A DNA stretch of 37,154 nucleotides from an uncultured Rhodobiaceae bacterium (GCA_913051715.1 CAJXCG010000008.1:1-37154); one strand, 5' to 3'; counted from the first letter of the stretch, positions 9,165-18,746 are shown. Notes: generated by a model from the sequence alone, not told the origin. Numbers and translations are program-made.

Positions 9165-9521
9165 TTATTTGGCTCGGGAGAAAACCCGTTTTTTCCTTCT
9201 TCGACCAACGAGAATACGCATAACCGCGATAATGACCAGAGCGGCTGCGAAATAGATAAATAGGCTGCCCAGACTGCTGACCAAAATACTGGTAAGAATA
9301 TCTGATGCAATAAAGCGGTCACTGCCTGTTATAACAGGATGTAGCTTTTCAATACAGATGCTGGCAAAAGCCACAAACAGGGCCAGTGACACGGGCGAGG
9401 CGACTTGGAATTGGTAGCCACAGCCAAGGGCAAGAATACCAAGCCCGGCGAGCGAGCTAATATTCGGCGCAAAATTCAACAACAGCCCAAAGTCTTCCAA
9501 ACGCACCACCCTGCAATACAA
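9165..9521 (-). CDS. Hypothetical small membrane protein (start uncertain)
   Basis: Hydrophobic ORF with a basic C-terminal tail, 3 bp upstream of the MFS start on the same strand. Confidence 0.4.
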   Translation of the reverse strand: MYCRVVRLEDFGLLLNFAPNISSLAGLGILALGCGYQFQVASPVSLALFVAFASICIEKLHPVITGSDRFIASDILTSILVSSLGSLFIYFAAALVIIAVMRILVGRRRKKRVFSRAK

Positions 9522-9575
9522 CCAAGGTGGGGCAAGAAGCGTGTCAGGTCAATAAATTCCGCTGTGTTTGTAGGC

Positions 9576-10583
9576 TCACCACCCGGATATTTCGCGCTTG
9601 GCAATTTTTTCGAGCAGGCCAATGGCGCTGTCGGCTTCGTTGAGACAGGGCACGGTGGTGAAATGCGTGCCCCCGGCTTCGATAAATGTTTCGCGCAGTT
9701 CCAGATTGATTTCTTCCAGCGTTTCAACGCAATCCGACACAAATCCTGGCGTAATCACGGCGATTTTTTTTGTACCGTCGCGCGCCAGCGCCTCAACCGT
9801 TTTGTCGGTATAAGGCTCAAGCCATTTGGTCGGGCCAAAGCGCGATTGGAAGGTCGTTTTGAACTTGGTGTCGGGAAGTTTCAGTTTTTCACGCAACAGG
9901 CGAGCGGTTTTGGCACAATGGCAGTGATACGGGTCGCCTTTGTCGAAATATATTTGCGGCAGCCCATGAAATGAGGCCACCAAAATATCCGGTTTCCAGT
10001 CAAGCGTTTTGTAATGCGCGCGCACCGAGCCGGCCAAAGCCGTAATATAGGCCGGCAAATCGTGCCACGGCGCGGCGGTGCGTATGGCGGGCTGCCAGCG
10101 CATATCGAGCAGCGCGCGAAAAACCTCGTCATAAACGCTGGCCGATGTTGACGCGCTATATTGCGGATAAAGCGCAATGACGCTGATGCGTTCGCAGCCG
10201 CGCGCTTTCAAATCGGCCAGCTTGTCGGCAATCGAGGGCGCGCCATAGCGCATGGCCCATTCGACCTCCAGCGTGTCGTCGAGCCGTGCTTTCAGCTTTT
10301 CGGCCTGTACGCGGGTGAAATAGCGCAACGGGCTTTCATCGGTCTGCGTATGCCAGATTTTAGCGTAGGCGCGCGCCGATTTTCGCGGTCGTGTGTTCAA
10401 AATTATGCCGCGCAAAATGGGCTGCCAGATAAGCGGCGAGGTTTCAATCACGCGTCGGTCGGACAAAAACTGCTTCAAATAGGGCCGCAGACCCTTGGCA
10501 TCAGGGCTATTGGGTGTTCCCAAATTAACCAGTAAAATACCAGTTTTCCCATAGGCAACAGACGGGTGCGCGACGCCGGACAC
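9576..10583 (-). CDS. hemH: Ferrochelatase; ORF track opens at 10685 but GTG at 10583 avoids overlap with hemA
   Basis: GILLVNLGTPNSPDAKGLRPYLKQFLSDRRVIE; ILVASFHGLPQIYFDKGDPYHCHCAKTARLL; ITPGFVSDCVETLEEI. Confidence 0.94.
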   Translation of the reverse strand: MSGVAHPSVAYGKTGILLVNLGTPNSPDAKGLRPYLKQFLSDRRVIETSPLIWQPILRGIILNTRPRKSARAYAKIWHTQTDESPLRYFTRVQAEKLKARLDDTLEVEWAMRYGAPSIADKLADLKARGCERISVIALYPQYSASTSASVYDEVFRALLDMRWQPAIRTAAPWHDLPAYITALAGSVRAHYKTLDWKPDILVASFHGLPQIYFDKGDPYHCHCAKTARLLREKLKLPDTKFKTTFQSRFGPTKWLEPYTDKTVEALARDGTKKIAVITPGFVSDCVETLEEINLELRETFIEAGGTHFTTVPCLNEADSAIGLLEKIAKREISGW

Positions 10584-10593
10584 TCGCGGCACC

Positions 10594-11841
10594 CTATTGT
10601 GCGACGGCCGCGGCCGGCGGCTCGATATACTCGTGGGAAATGCCCAATGCGCCCCAGACCTCGGTAACCGCTGCCACAAGTTCATCGATCATGGCATCGG
10701 TGTGCAGCGGCGTCGGCGTAATACGCAGACGCTCTGTGCCGCGCGGCACTGTGGGGTAATTAATCGGCTGAATATAAATATGGTGGGTTTGCAAAAGTCG
10801 GTCTGACGCGGCTTTGCACAAAACCGGATCGCCGACCATTAATGGCACAATATGTGTGTCAGTCGGTAAAACCGGCAAATTCGCTGCCCGCAGACGCGCT
10901 TTCAACGTTGCCGCGCGTTCTTGATGCGCCACGCGCAAAGTCTTGTCGGCTTTCAGATGCTGCACGCTCGACAGAGCACCCGCGGCAATGGCCGGCGGCA
11001 ATGAGGTCGTGAAGATAAACCCAGACGCAAACGACCGGATGGCGTCCACCAGATTGGCCTTGGCGGTGATATAGCCGCCCATAATGCCGAAGGCTTTTGC
11101 CAGCGTGCCTTCGATAATGTCGATGCGCGACATCAAGCCCTCATGGTCGGCAATGCCGCCGCCGCGCGGCCCGTACATGCCCACGGCATGCACCTCGTCC
11201 AGATAGGTGAGGGCATTGTATTTTTCGGCCAGATCGCAAATTTCTTTGATCGGCGCAATATCACCATCCATCGAATACACAGATTCAAAAATAATCAGTT
11301 TGGCGCGCTCATCGCCTGCCTCGCGCAGCAAGCTTTCAAGATGTTCAAGATCATTATGTCGCCAGATGCGCTTGCTGCATCCGCTTTGGCGCACGCCCTC
11401 AATCATCGAGGCATGGTTCAACTCGTCCGACAGAATGAGACAATCCGGCAGCAATTTGCCCAGCGTGGAGATGGTGGCTTCATTGGAAATATAGCCCGAT
11501 GTGAACACCAGCGCGGCTTCCTTGTCATGCAGGTCGGCGAGTTCTTTTTCAAGCTCGACAATGACGTGGTGCGTGCCGGAAATATTGCGCGTACCGCCGG
11601 CCCCGGCCCCCATTGTGTCGATGGCGCCTTTCATAGCGTCCAAAACCTTTGGGTTTTGGCCCATGCCGAGATAATCGTTGGAGCACCAAACGGTAATTTC
11701 ACGCGGGCTTTCGCCGGAATGATCCCAGGCACGGGGAAACCGACCGGCGCGGCGCGCCAGATCGGTAAACACGCGATAGCGCCCCTCCGTGTGGAGCGAC
11801 CCGAGCGCTTGATCAATATATTTATCGTAATCGACCGACAT
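10594..11841 (-). CDS. hemA: 5-aminolevulinate synthase (Shemin pathway)
   Basis: [57 protein letters not shown]-binding region. Confidence 0.95.
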   Translation of the reverse strand: MSVDYDKYIDQALGSLHTEGRYRVFTDLARRAGRFPRAWDHSGESPREITVWCSNDYLGMGQNPKVLDAMKGAIDTMGAGAGGTRNISGTHHVIVELEKELADLHDKEAALVFTSGYISNEATISTLGKLLPDCLILSDELNHASMIEGVRQSGCSKRIWRHNDLEHLESLLREAGDERAKLIIFESVYSMDGDIAPIKEICDLAEKYNALTYLDEVHAVGMYGPRGGGIADHEGLMSRIDIIEGTLAKAFGIMGGYITAKANLVDAIRSFASGFIFTTSLPPAIAAGALSSVQHLKADKTLRVAHQERAATLKARLRAANLPVLPTDTHIVPLMVGDPVLCKAASDRLLQTHHIYIQPINYPTVPRGTERLRITPTPLHTDAMIDELVAAVTEVWGALGISHEYIEPPAAAVAQ

Positions 11842-11933
11842 GAGTTCGCCTAATTAGTTTCGATGCACAGTCTATAACATGTAAACACGATTTGATGCGC
11901 TTAGTTGCCTTATCTGGTCTATTTGCCGCAGGA

Positions 11934-12164
11934 CTATTCCGTTGCGTCTTTATGGACAAAGGTCACGGCATAATATTCCTCGCCGTCGAACAAATCAGAA
12001 GGCTCGCCCGGCCCGTCGATCATCATATAACGCCGTGGTGTAATCTGGCCTTCCATTCGGTAGCCCCGTGCGCTCATATTGCGACGGTGAAATTCCATGG
12101 CGGCCGGCGTAAATTCTTTTGCCAACACGGTAATTCGGTCAGGCAGTTTGGTGTTGTCGGCCAT
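11934..12164 (-). CDS. Hypothetical protein (76 aa), last gene of the acyl-CoA operon
   Basis: Compact ORF in the same orientation about 100 bp downstream of an acyl-CoA dehydrogenase; no antisense CDS. Confidence 0.55.
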   Translation of the reverse strand: MADNTKLPDRITVLAKEFTPAAMEFHRRNMSARGYRMEGQITPRRYMMIDGPGEPSDLFDGEEYYAVTFVHKDATE

Positions 12165-12265
12165 CGGCTGTTTACCTTTTCTGATCTGGGCGTTGCTTGA
12201 AAATATCGCTTCGAGGCCGAAATGTCGAGGGGAATAGGCGGCAAAGGCTGTCTGCCGTGTCGGAT

Positions 12266-13405
12266 TTAATACCCGCCAAGATCGGCATAGCGGCTGCGGT
12301 GAAAATTGGCGTCACCAAGCATTTGCGCCTGAACCCGCGCGCGCTTCAAAAACAGCCCGACATCCACCGCGTCGGTCATGCCGATGCCGCCATGCATCTG
12401 AACACCTTCATTGGTAATCAGGCGCGCAGCTTCCGACAGGCGCGCCTTGGCAAGGCTGGCTGCGCGCGGAATGTCATTGCGGCGTTCTTCAAGCGCTGAC
12501 AGGGCGTCGAGCACGACAGACTGGCAAATCTCAACCTCGCAGAACATTTCCGCTGCGCGGTGCTGCAAGGCTTGAAATGTGCCGATAATGGCGTCGAATT
12601 GCTTGCGTTCTTTCAGATAGGTCAGCGTTGTGTCGAACACAGTTTCAATGCCGCCCAGCATTTCCGCCGACAGGCACACGCGCCCCATATCGAGCACGTT
12701 TTCCAGTTCCGGAAACGCGCTGTCGGTACCCCCCAGCAGCGCATCGGCCGGCACTTTCACATTGTCGAAAGCAATATTGGCGGCATTGCGCGTGTCCACC
12801 ATATGCGTGCGGGTGCGTGTAATGCCCGCCATGTCGGCATCGATTAAAAATGCCGAAATACCTTGCGTTTCCCCCGGCGTCCCCGAAGTGCGCGCGGCGA
12901 CAATCAACTTGTCGGCAATATGACCGTCAATGACAAACCGCTTTTCGCCCGACAGCACGAAATCATCGCCGTCGCGGGTCGCTGTCATGGCGATATTTGC
13001 CGGATTGTGGTGGTTGGTTTCGTCGATCGCCAGCGCCAGCAACAGTTCACCCGCGGCAACGCGCGGCAACAGTTGTTTTTTCTGGCTTTCCGAGCCGGCA
13101 GCGATAATCATGCCTGCGCCCAACACCGCGGTCGCATAAAGCGGCGAAGCGGCCAGCGTGCGCCCGGCCTCCTGCATGACGATGCCAATACCCATCGGCC
13201 CGAAGCCCGTGCCACCCAGATCTTCGGGGATCAAAATGCCGGCAAACCCAAGCTCAACAATCTGCTTCCAGACATCACGGTCAAACCCGTCTTCGCTGCC
13301 GTCGTCACGAATTTTGCGTAAATTCGTGACCGGGACTTGTTCGCTAAAAAATTGCTTCGCCATGTCACGCAACATGGTTTGCTCTTCGCTCAACACAAAA
13401 GCCAT
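12266..13405 (-). CDS. Acyl-CoA dehydrogenase (subunit carrying the QMHGGIGMT motif)
   Basis: ACAD fold: GFAGILIPEDLGGTGFGPMGIGIVMQEAGRTLAASPL; NEGVQMHGGIGMTDAVDVGLFLKRA. Confidence 0.9.
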   Translation of the reverse strand: MAFVLSEEQTMLRDMAKQFFSEQVPVTNLRKIRDDGSEDGFDRDVWKQIVELGFAGILIPEDLGGTGFGPMGIGIVMQEAGRTLAASPLYATAVLGAGMIIAAGSESQKKQLLPRVAAGELLLALAIDETNHHNPANIAMTATRDGDDFVLSGEKRFVIDGHIADKLIVAARTSGTPGETQGISAFLIDADMAGITRTRTHMVDTRNAANIAFDNVKVPADALLGGTDSAFPELENVLDMGRVCLSAEMLGGIETVFDTTLTYLKERKQFDAIIGTFQALQHRAAEMFCEVEICQSVVLDALSALEERRNDIPRAASLAKARLSEAARLITNEGVQMHGGIGMTDAVDVGLFLKRARVQAQMLGDANFHRSRYADLGGY

Positions 13406-13435
13406 GGGTATTCTCCAGTTGTTCAGGACGGGGTC

Positions 13436-14626
13436 TTAGGCCGTCGGCAAGCCCAGCACACGCTTGGCAATCACGTTAAGCTGCACTTCTGACGTGCCGC
13501 CTTCGATGGAATTGCCTTTCGAGCGCAACCACGAGCGCGTTACCGCAAGCTCCTTGCTGTCAAAGCCTTCGCCTTCCCAGCCCAGCGCTTGTGTTCCCAT
13601 TATATCGAGCAGCAGCTCAAAGCGCCGCTTGTTTACCTCAGTGCCGTAATATTTGAACATTGACGCCGCTGCGCCCATGCCCTGACCGGCTTTGGCTTCC
13701 TCGCCCGCGCGCTTCATGGTCAGGCCAAAGGCTTGCTGATCCATTTTGTGCGCGGCAATGGCGTTGCGGATGGCCGGGTCGGCAATGCGGTCGCCATCGG
13801 TGCCGAAGTTTTCTTTGGCAACGGCTTCCATGCCACCCATGGAGGCTGCACCGGCCCCCATGCCCATGCCCGAAATCATGCTGCGTTCATGCTCCAGCAG
13901 GCGCTTGGCAATCGTCCAGCCCTTATTGAGTTCACCGACAAGGTTTTCTTTCGGCACTTTGACATCTGTCAGGAAGGTTTCGCAAAACGGCGATGATCCG
14001 GAAATCAACTTGATCGGGCGCGCTTCAACGCCCGGATCATCCATATCGATCAGCAGAAAAGAAATGCCGTCATGCTTGACCGAATTATCCGTACGCACCA
14101 GACAGAAAATCCAATCGCACTGGTCGGCATAGGACGTCCAGACTTTCTGCCCATTGACCAGATAATGGTCGCCCTTATCTTCGGCTTTGGTTTGCAGGCC
14201 GGCCAAATCAGAACCGGCACCCGGCTCCGAATAGCCCTGACACCAGCGGATTTCGCCACGCACGATTTCACCGATATATTTCTTCTTCTGCTCTTCGCTG
14301 GCAAATTCCAACAGCGCCGGGCCAAGCATCCAAAGGCCGAAGCTGGTCAATGCCGGGCGCGCCTTGATGCGGGCCAATTCTTCCTGAAGGACTTTGTTTT
14401 CTTCCTTGGACAGCCCACCGCCGCCATATTCTGCAGGCCATGTCGGAGCCGTCCAGCCGCGTGAGGCCATATTGTCCATCCAAACCTTGGTGTCCGGGTT
14501 CGGGTAAGAGGCATTGCGCCCGCCCCATGGCATTTCGCGCTCGGGCATTGGGGTACGCATGGATTCGGGACAGTTTTCTTCAAGCCAAGCGCGGGTTTCC
14601 GCGCGAAAGGTCTCAAGATTTGTCAT
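13436..14626 (-). CDS. Acyl-CoA dehydrogenase (subunit carrying the EGGTSEVQ motif)
   Basis: RWCQGYSEPGAGSDLAGLQTKAEDKGDHYLVNGQKVWTSYA; IEGGTSEVQLNVIAKRVLGLP. Confidence 0.92.
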   Translation of the reverse strand: MTNLETFRAETRAWLEENCPESMRTPMPEREMPWGGRNASYPNPDTKVWMDNMASRGWTAPTWPAEYGGGGLSKEENKVLQEELARIKARPALTSFGLWMLGPALLEFASEEQKKKYIGEIVRGEIRWCQGYSEPGAGSDLAGLQTKAEDKGDHYLVNGQKVWTSYADQCDWIFCLVRTDNSVKHDGISFLLIDMDDPGVEARPIKLISGSSPFCETFLTDVKVPKENLVGELNKGWTIAKRLLEHERSMISGMGMGAGAASMGGMEAVAKENFGTDGDRIADPAIRNAIAAHKMDQQAFGLTMKRAGEEAKAGQGMGAAASMFKYYGTEVNKRRFELLLDIMGTQALGWEGEGFDSKELAVTRSWLRSKGNSIEGGTSEVQLNVIAKRVLGLPTA

Positions 14627-14743
14627 GATATTCTCCTAAAAATTCAATTACGCGTAGCCTACCACGTCCCCTTGCCAGCGCAAGACCCCGCGCCGCGCGC
14701 GCGCGTGGCAAGTGGCCGCAGCAAAACCGTCGGCAAAACGGCC

Positions 14744-15820
14744 TTAGGGCATTTGAAAACCGTCGAGATTATCGCCCGTGCCGGTCGCCACATGGCGTTT
14801 TGGGATCTCGCCTTGGGCATATTCGCGTAAACTTTGTCCGATCGACACATAACGCCCCTCATCGGCAGCATAAGTGTGAGCCGAACTGTGCGGCGTCAGC
14901 AAAACATTATCGAGCGCGTTGAAATCAAATTGCGAGCCTTGAAACGGGCCACCGCGGTCGGGATCGGGTTCGGCATCGGCAATATTGACGGGATAGCGAT
15001 ACCACGTATCAAGCGCGGCCCCGGCAATGCGGCCTTCTTTGAGGGCACTGAACAAGGCCTCCTCGACGATCACCTCGCCGCGCGCAACATTGACAAGATA
15101 AGCTGTCGGTTTCATGGCGGCAAAAGCGTCGGCATCGATCATGCCCTCGGTTTCACTGTTCAGATCGCATGTCAGCACAATATAGTCGCTGTCACCCAAC
15201 AACTGTGCCAGATCGCCTTGCGTGCCGATCCAATCGAGGCCATCGGGTGTTTTGTCGCGCGCCGAACGTGCCACGGCGCAGCACGTCATGTTAAACGCGC
15301 GGGCGCGTTGCACCACGGCTTGGGCAATCTCGCCATAGCCGACAAGCCCCAGCGTTTTGCCGTTCAAATGCCCGTGGCGTGCTTCGGGGGCTGCATTGCG
15401 GCCCGCGCGATGCCAGCGCCCGACCAGCATGTCGGCGTGCTGGCTGCGTAACTCAATGGCGTGCTCCAAAATGCTTGCCATCACATGCTCTGCCATGGAT
15501 GCGGCATGGCCGCCGGCATTGCAAATCATCAGGCCTTCGGGCAGAAATCCCGGGTCAAGCCAGTCGGTGCCCACCCATGGTTGAGCCACGAGTTTCAATT
15601 TGGGCGCGGCCATCAGCGCGCCGAAATTGCCCGGGGTCAAAATGAAATCGGGGCTCATGACAGCCGCCTCGCAGGTTTCCAGCACGGCATCGCGCGCTGC
15701 CAAATCATCGTCGCACGGCCAGATGTCAACCTGCCAGCTATCGAGATCTTCCAACGCGGTCTCAATGAGATGCGCGTATTTGCGCCCCATTTCGCCGAAA
15801 ACAGCAATATGTCGGGTCAT
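14744..15820 (-). CDS. D-isomer-specific 2-hydroxyacid dehydrogenase family protein
   Basis: NAD-binding GKTLGLVGYGEIAQAVVQRA; AYLVNVARGEVIVEEAL; NVLLTPHSSAHT; ATGA overlap with the synthetase. Confidence 0.88.
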   Translation of the reverse strand: MTRHIAVFGEMGRKYAHLIETALEDLDSWQVDIWPCDDDLAARDAVLETCEAAVMSPDFILTPGNFGALMAAPKLKLVAQPWVGTDWLDPGFLPEGLMICNAGGHAASMAEHVMASILEHAIELRSQHADMLVGRWHRAGRNAAPEARHGHLNGKTLGLVGYGEIAQAVVQRARAFNMTCCAVARSARDKTPDGLDWIGTQGDLAQLLGDSDYIVLTCDLNSETEGMIDADAFAAMKPTAYLVNVARGEVIVEEALFSALKEGRIAGAALDTWYRYPVNIADAEPDPDRGGPFQGSQFDFNALDNVLLTPHSSAHTYAADEGRYVSIGQSLREYAQGEIPKRHVATGTGDNLDGFQMP

Positions 15821-17430
15821 GCGCGCTTTGCTACTTCCTCAATAGCAAACTCGGTCACGCTTTTATAATCGGCTTTGCCGTTGGGTGCCCGGAAGGGTGG
15901 GCCGCCGGCAAACACATGCTTGGGCGACTTATAGCCGGCGAGTTTTTCGCGCACAAAGACTTGCAGCCCCTTATCGTCAAATTCTGCGCCCTCGGCGAGT
16001 TTGACGACGGCGGTTACCGCTTGGCCCCATTTTTCATCCGGCACCCCAACGACCAAGGCGTCTTCCACGCTGTCGTGCAGTTTGAGGGCTTCTTCAACCT
16101 CTTCGGGGTATATTTTTTCACCCGCCGAGTTGATGCATACAGAGCCGCGTCCCAGCAGTGTTAGTGTGCCGTCTTCGGCGACGAGGCAATAATCGCCCGG
16201 AATGGAATAGCGCACACCATCAATGGTTTTGAAGGTTTTGGCGGTTTTTTCCGCGTCTTTGTAATACCCCAGCGGCACCGGCCCACCAAAAGCAATAAAG
16301 CCCGGTGTTTCGCTGCCGCGCGGAATTTCATTGTCGTTTTCGTCAAACACTTTGCAAAAATCATTGGTGGTGAATTTCGCCGTGCTGACGGGCGCATCCT
16401 TAGTGGTGATTGACGAGCCGAAGCCAACCGCTTCGGATGAACCGAAACTGTCGGCCAGCATGACTTGAGGCATATATTCCAACATGGCCTGCTTGACTTC
16501 CATCGACCACATCACGCCCGACGATATCATGCTGACAAGGCTCGACAGATCATAAGCGCCCGGGTTTTCCTCAAGCGCTGCCAGCATCGGCTTGGCAAAA
16601 GCGTCGCCGACAATCGCTATGTTTTGCACACCGCGCCGTTCCACCGTCCGCCATAATTCGTCAGCATCAAGCGAGGCGGCGCCAAGCGTCACAATCGTGC
16701 CGCCATTCATCATTGCCGCCATGGCGGTGAAAAGGCCGGTGCCGTGCATTAACGGGCACGCCGGGATATAAACCTCGCCCGGCCCGTTGGTTGCCAGGTG
16801 CTCTTTCAATTCTTCCAGTGTCTCCGGCACATCGCCCAAGGCGCGCAAGGCCATGGTTTGGGTCTCGCGCAAGGCATGGTGCTCCCACATCACACCTTTT
16901 GGCATGCCGGTTGTGCCGCCCGTGTACAAAAACAGCAAATCGCCGCCATCGCGGGTAATGTCCAGATTTTCGCCATTTCCCGTCGCGGTTAGCTGCTCGT
17001 AATCATGCGTGCCGTCGGGCAGGTCGGCCCCGTCGCCGACTTCGATCCACAGCTTTACATTTGGCAGGCGCGGGCGCAGAACCGCCACATTGTCCCGAAA
17101 CTCCTTGCCATAGACGACGACCGCGGCATCGGAATTTTCGAAAATATAATGCACTTCATCGGCAACATAACGATAGTTCACATTGACATGGGTCAGACGC
17201 GCGCGAAAACACGCGGCCAGCGTTTCCATGTATTCCGGGCGGTTACGCATGTAAAAGCCGACCTTGTCACCAAAATGCGCGCCATTTTCCAACATAAATC
17301 GGCCAAGGTTATTGGACCTGCGGCTCATTTCGGCCCAGGTGATTTCGCGCTCACCATGCACCAAGGCCAGGTGCCCCTCCGGTAACACCGGAATGATTGT
17401 GTCCAGAATATCGCCAAAATTCCACGCCAT
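15817..17430 (-). CDS. Acyl-CoA synthetase (AMP-dependent ligase, FadD-like)
   Basis: LLFLYTGGTTGMPKGVMW AMP-binding motif; GRGSVCINSAGEKIYPEEVEEAL; KSPKHV C-terminus. Confidence 0.92.
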   Translation of the reverse strand: MAWNFGDILDTIIPVLPEGHLALVHGEREITWAEMSRRSNNLGRFMLENGAHFGDKVGFYMRNRPEYMETLAACFRARLTHVNVNYRYVADEVHYIFENSDAAVVVYGKEFRDNVAVLRPRLPNVKLWIEVGDGADLPDGTHDYEQLTATGNGENLDITRDGGDLLFLYTGGTTGMPKGVMWEHHALRETQTMALRALGDVPETLEELKEHLATNGPGEVYIPACPLMHGTGLFTAMAAMMNGGTIVTLGAASLDADELWRTVERRGVQNIAIVGDAFAKPMLAALEENPGAYDLSSLVSMISSGVMWSMEVKQAMLEYMPQVMLADSFGSSEAVGFGSSITTKDAPVSTAKFTTNDFCKVFDENDNEIPRGSETPGFIAFGGPVPLGYYKDAEKTAKTFKTIDGVRYSIPGDYCLVAEDGTLTLLGRGSVCINSAGEKIYPEEVEEALKLHDSVEDALVVGVPDEKWGQAVTAVVKLAEGAEFDDKGLQVFVREKLAGYKSPKHVFAGGPPFRAPNGKADYKSVTEFAIEEVAKRA

Positions 17431-17560
17431 CAGCTTCCCTCCCAGCCTGTGTCGATAGTGCCGAAGTTAGAGCAAAAGAAAATGACAGACCAGTCTAAAA
17501 AAATAGGCTATGACTACTCACATTATCGCTCGGGCTTGCGGCCTGACTGTGGAGGGCTTC

Positions 17561-18508
17561 ATGGTTGTTCCATTTTTGTATTGTGTTGCGGGTTTTGTTT
17601 TGCTGGGCGTGTCTGGTGAAGCTTTGCTGCGCGGTGCCGTCACCACCGCAAACCGGATCAACGTGCCGCCGCTGCTGATCGGCCTGACGGTCATTGCATT
17701 TGGCACCTCCATTCCCGAATTGACCGTCTCGCTCAATGCGGCGCGCAGCGGAAATCCCGATATTGCCGTGGGCAATGTTGTCGGCAGCAATATCGCCAAT
17801 ATTTTATTGGTGCTGGGGGCGATGGCGGTGTTTCGTTCTTTTACCGTCGATACGGGGACACTGAACCGCGATGGTCGCGTTATGCTGGGGGTCTCGGTGC
17901 TGATGGTCGTTATGGCTCTGAACGGCGTCATCACGCAATGGATGGGTATGGGGCTGCTAGCCATTTTGGCGGTTTTCACCTTGATGCTGTATCGCGCGGC
18001 GCGCCAGGAATCTGACGTCAGTGAAGCGGCTGCCAGCGTCGACAATAATTTGCTCGAAGGCAGCTTTTTTTTGGCGCTGCTGATGTTGCTCGCTGGGCTG
18101 GCCGGGGTCTTATGGGGCTCTGACCTGATGGTGCGCGGCGCGGTGGGCATGGCGCAACAAGTCGGCATTTCGCAAGCTGTTATCGCGCTTTCCATTGTGG
18201 CGATTGGTACCTCATTGCCGGAATTGTTTATCTCGCTTTTCGCTTCGCTGCGCGGTCATGCGAGTTTGGCCATTGGCAATATTATTGGCAGCAATATTTC
18301 CAATATTCTTTTGATTCTCGGCGTTGTGGCGAGTTTGGGCCCCCTTAATATCAGCGCGGAAATCGCCAATCGCGATGTTTGGATCATGCTCGGCGTGGCT
18401 ATTCTTGGCTTGGTGTTGATGCGTAGTGCCCGCCGCATGTCGCGCATGGAGGGCTTGTTAAGCCTGCTGCTTTACGCGCTTTATGTCGGCTATCTCTATC
18501 TCGCCTAA
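17561..18508 (+). CDS. CaCA-family calcium/sodium antiporter (YrbG-like); ATG 17561 behind GGAGGG preferred over 17510
   Basis: Duplicated alpha repeats GTSIPELTVSLNAA..GNVVGSNIANILLVLG and GTSLPELFISLFAS..GNIIGSNISNILLILG. Confidence 0.92.
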   Translation: MVVPFLYCVAGFVLLGVSGEALLRGAVTTANRINVPPLLIGLTVIAFGTSIPELTVSLNAARSGNPDIAVGNVVGSNIANILLVLGAMAVFRSFTVDTGTLNRDGRVMLGVSVLMVVMALNGVITQWMGMGLLAILAVFTLMLYRAARQESDVSEAAASVDNNLLEGSFFLALLMLLAGLAGVLWGSDLMVRGAVGMAQQVGISQAVIALSIVAIGTSLPELFISLFASLRGHASLAIGNIIGSNISNILLILGVVASLGPLNISAEIANRDVWIMLGVAILGLVLMRSARRMSRMEGLLSLLLYALYVGYLYLA

Positions 18509-18563
18509 AGCGCGCGCCTCACTATTTTCTAGACAGGCGGGTGCATGGGTGCTAGGTCGCCCC

Positions 18564-18598
18564 TCAATAGGTTTGACAAGAAGTTTGTCAATAGGTTT
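18564..18598. repeat. 11-bp direct repeat TCAATAGGTTT (18564-18574 and 18588-18598) flanking and overlapping the inverted repeat TTGACAA-gaagt-TTGTCAA (18573-18591)
   Basis: Read directly from the intergenic sequence between the antiporter and the GNAT gene. Confidence 0.85.
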
Positions 18599-18708
18599 CC
18601 TCCGGAGACATGTTTTGGAATATTTCGTACGACGACGATAAATAACTGTGACCCGAGCGCCCGTTGGGCGGTCGCCGTCTATTATCGTTTCGTGCCAAAT
18701 TTTCTCAT

Positions 18709-18727
18709 CCGGACACATAATGTCCGG
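18709..18727. promoter_or_regulatory. Perfect 7-bp stem-loop CCGGACA-cataa-TGTCCGG, 19 nt upstream of the GNAT ATG
   Basis: Perfect inverted repeat read from sequence. Confidence 0.6.
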
Positions 18728-18746
18728 GCCAATCTGCGGATATATC

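Noticed and set aside
11143-11853. 236-aa plus-strand ORF
   Set aside because: Antisense shadow of hemA (ALAS), which has unambiguous family motifs.
17518-18195. 225-aa minus-strand ORF
   Set aside because: Antisense to the CaCA antiporter, which has both alpha repeats; Ser/Thr/Pro-rich shadow translation.
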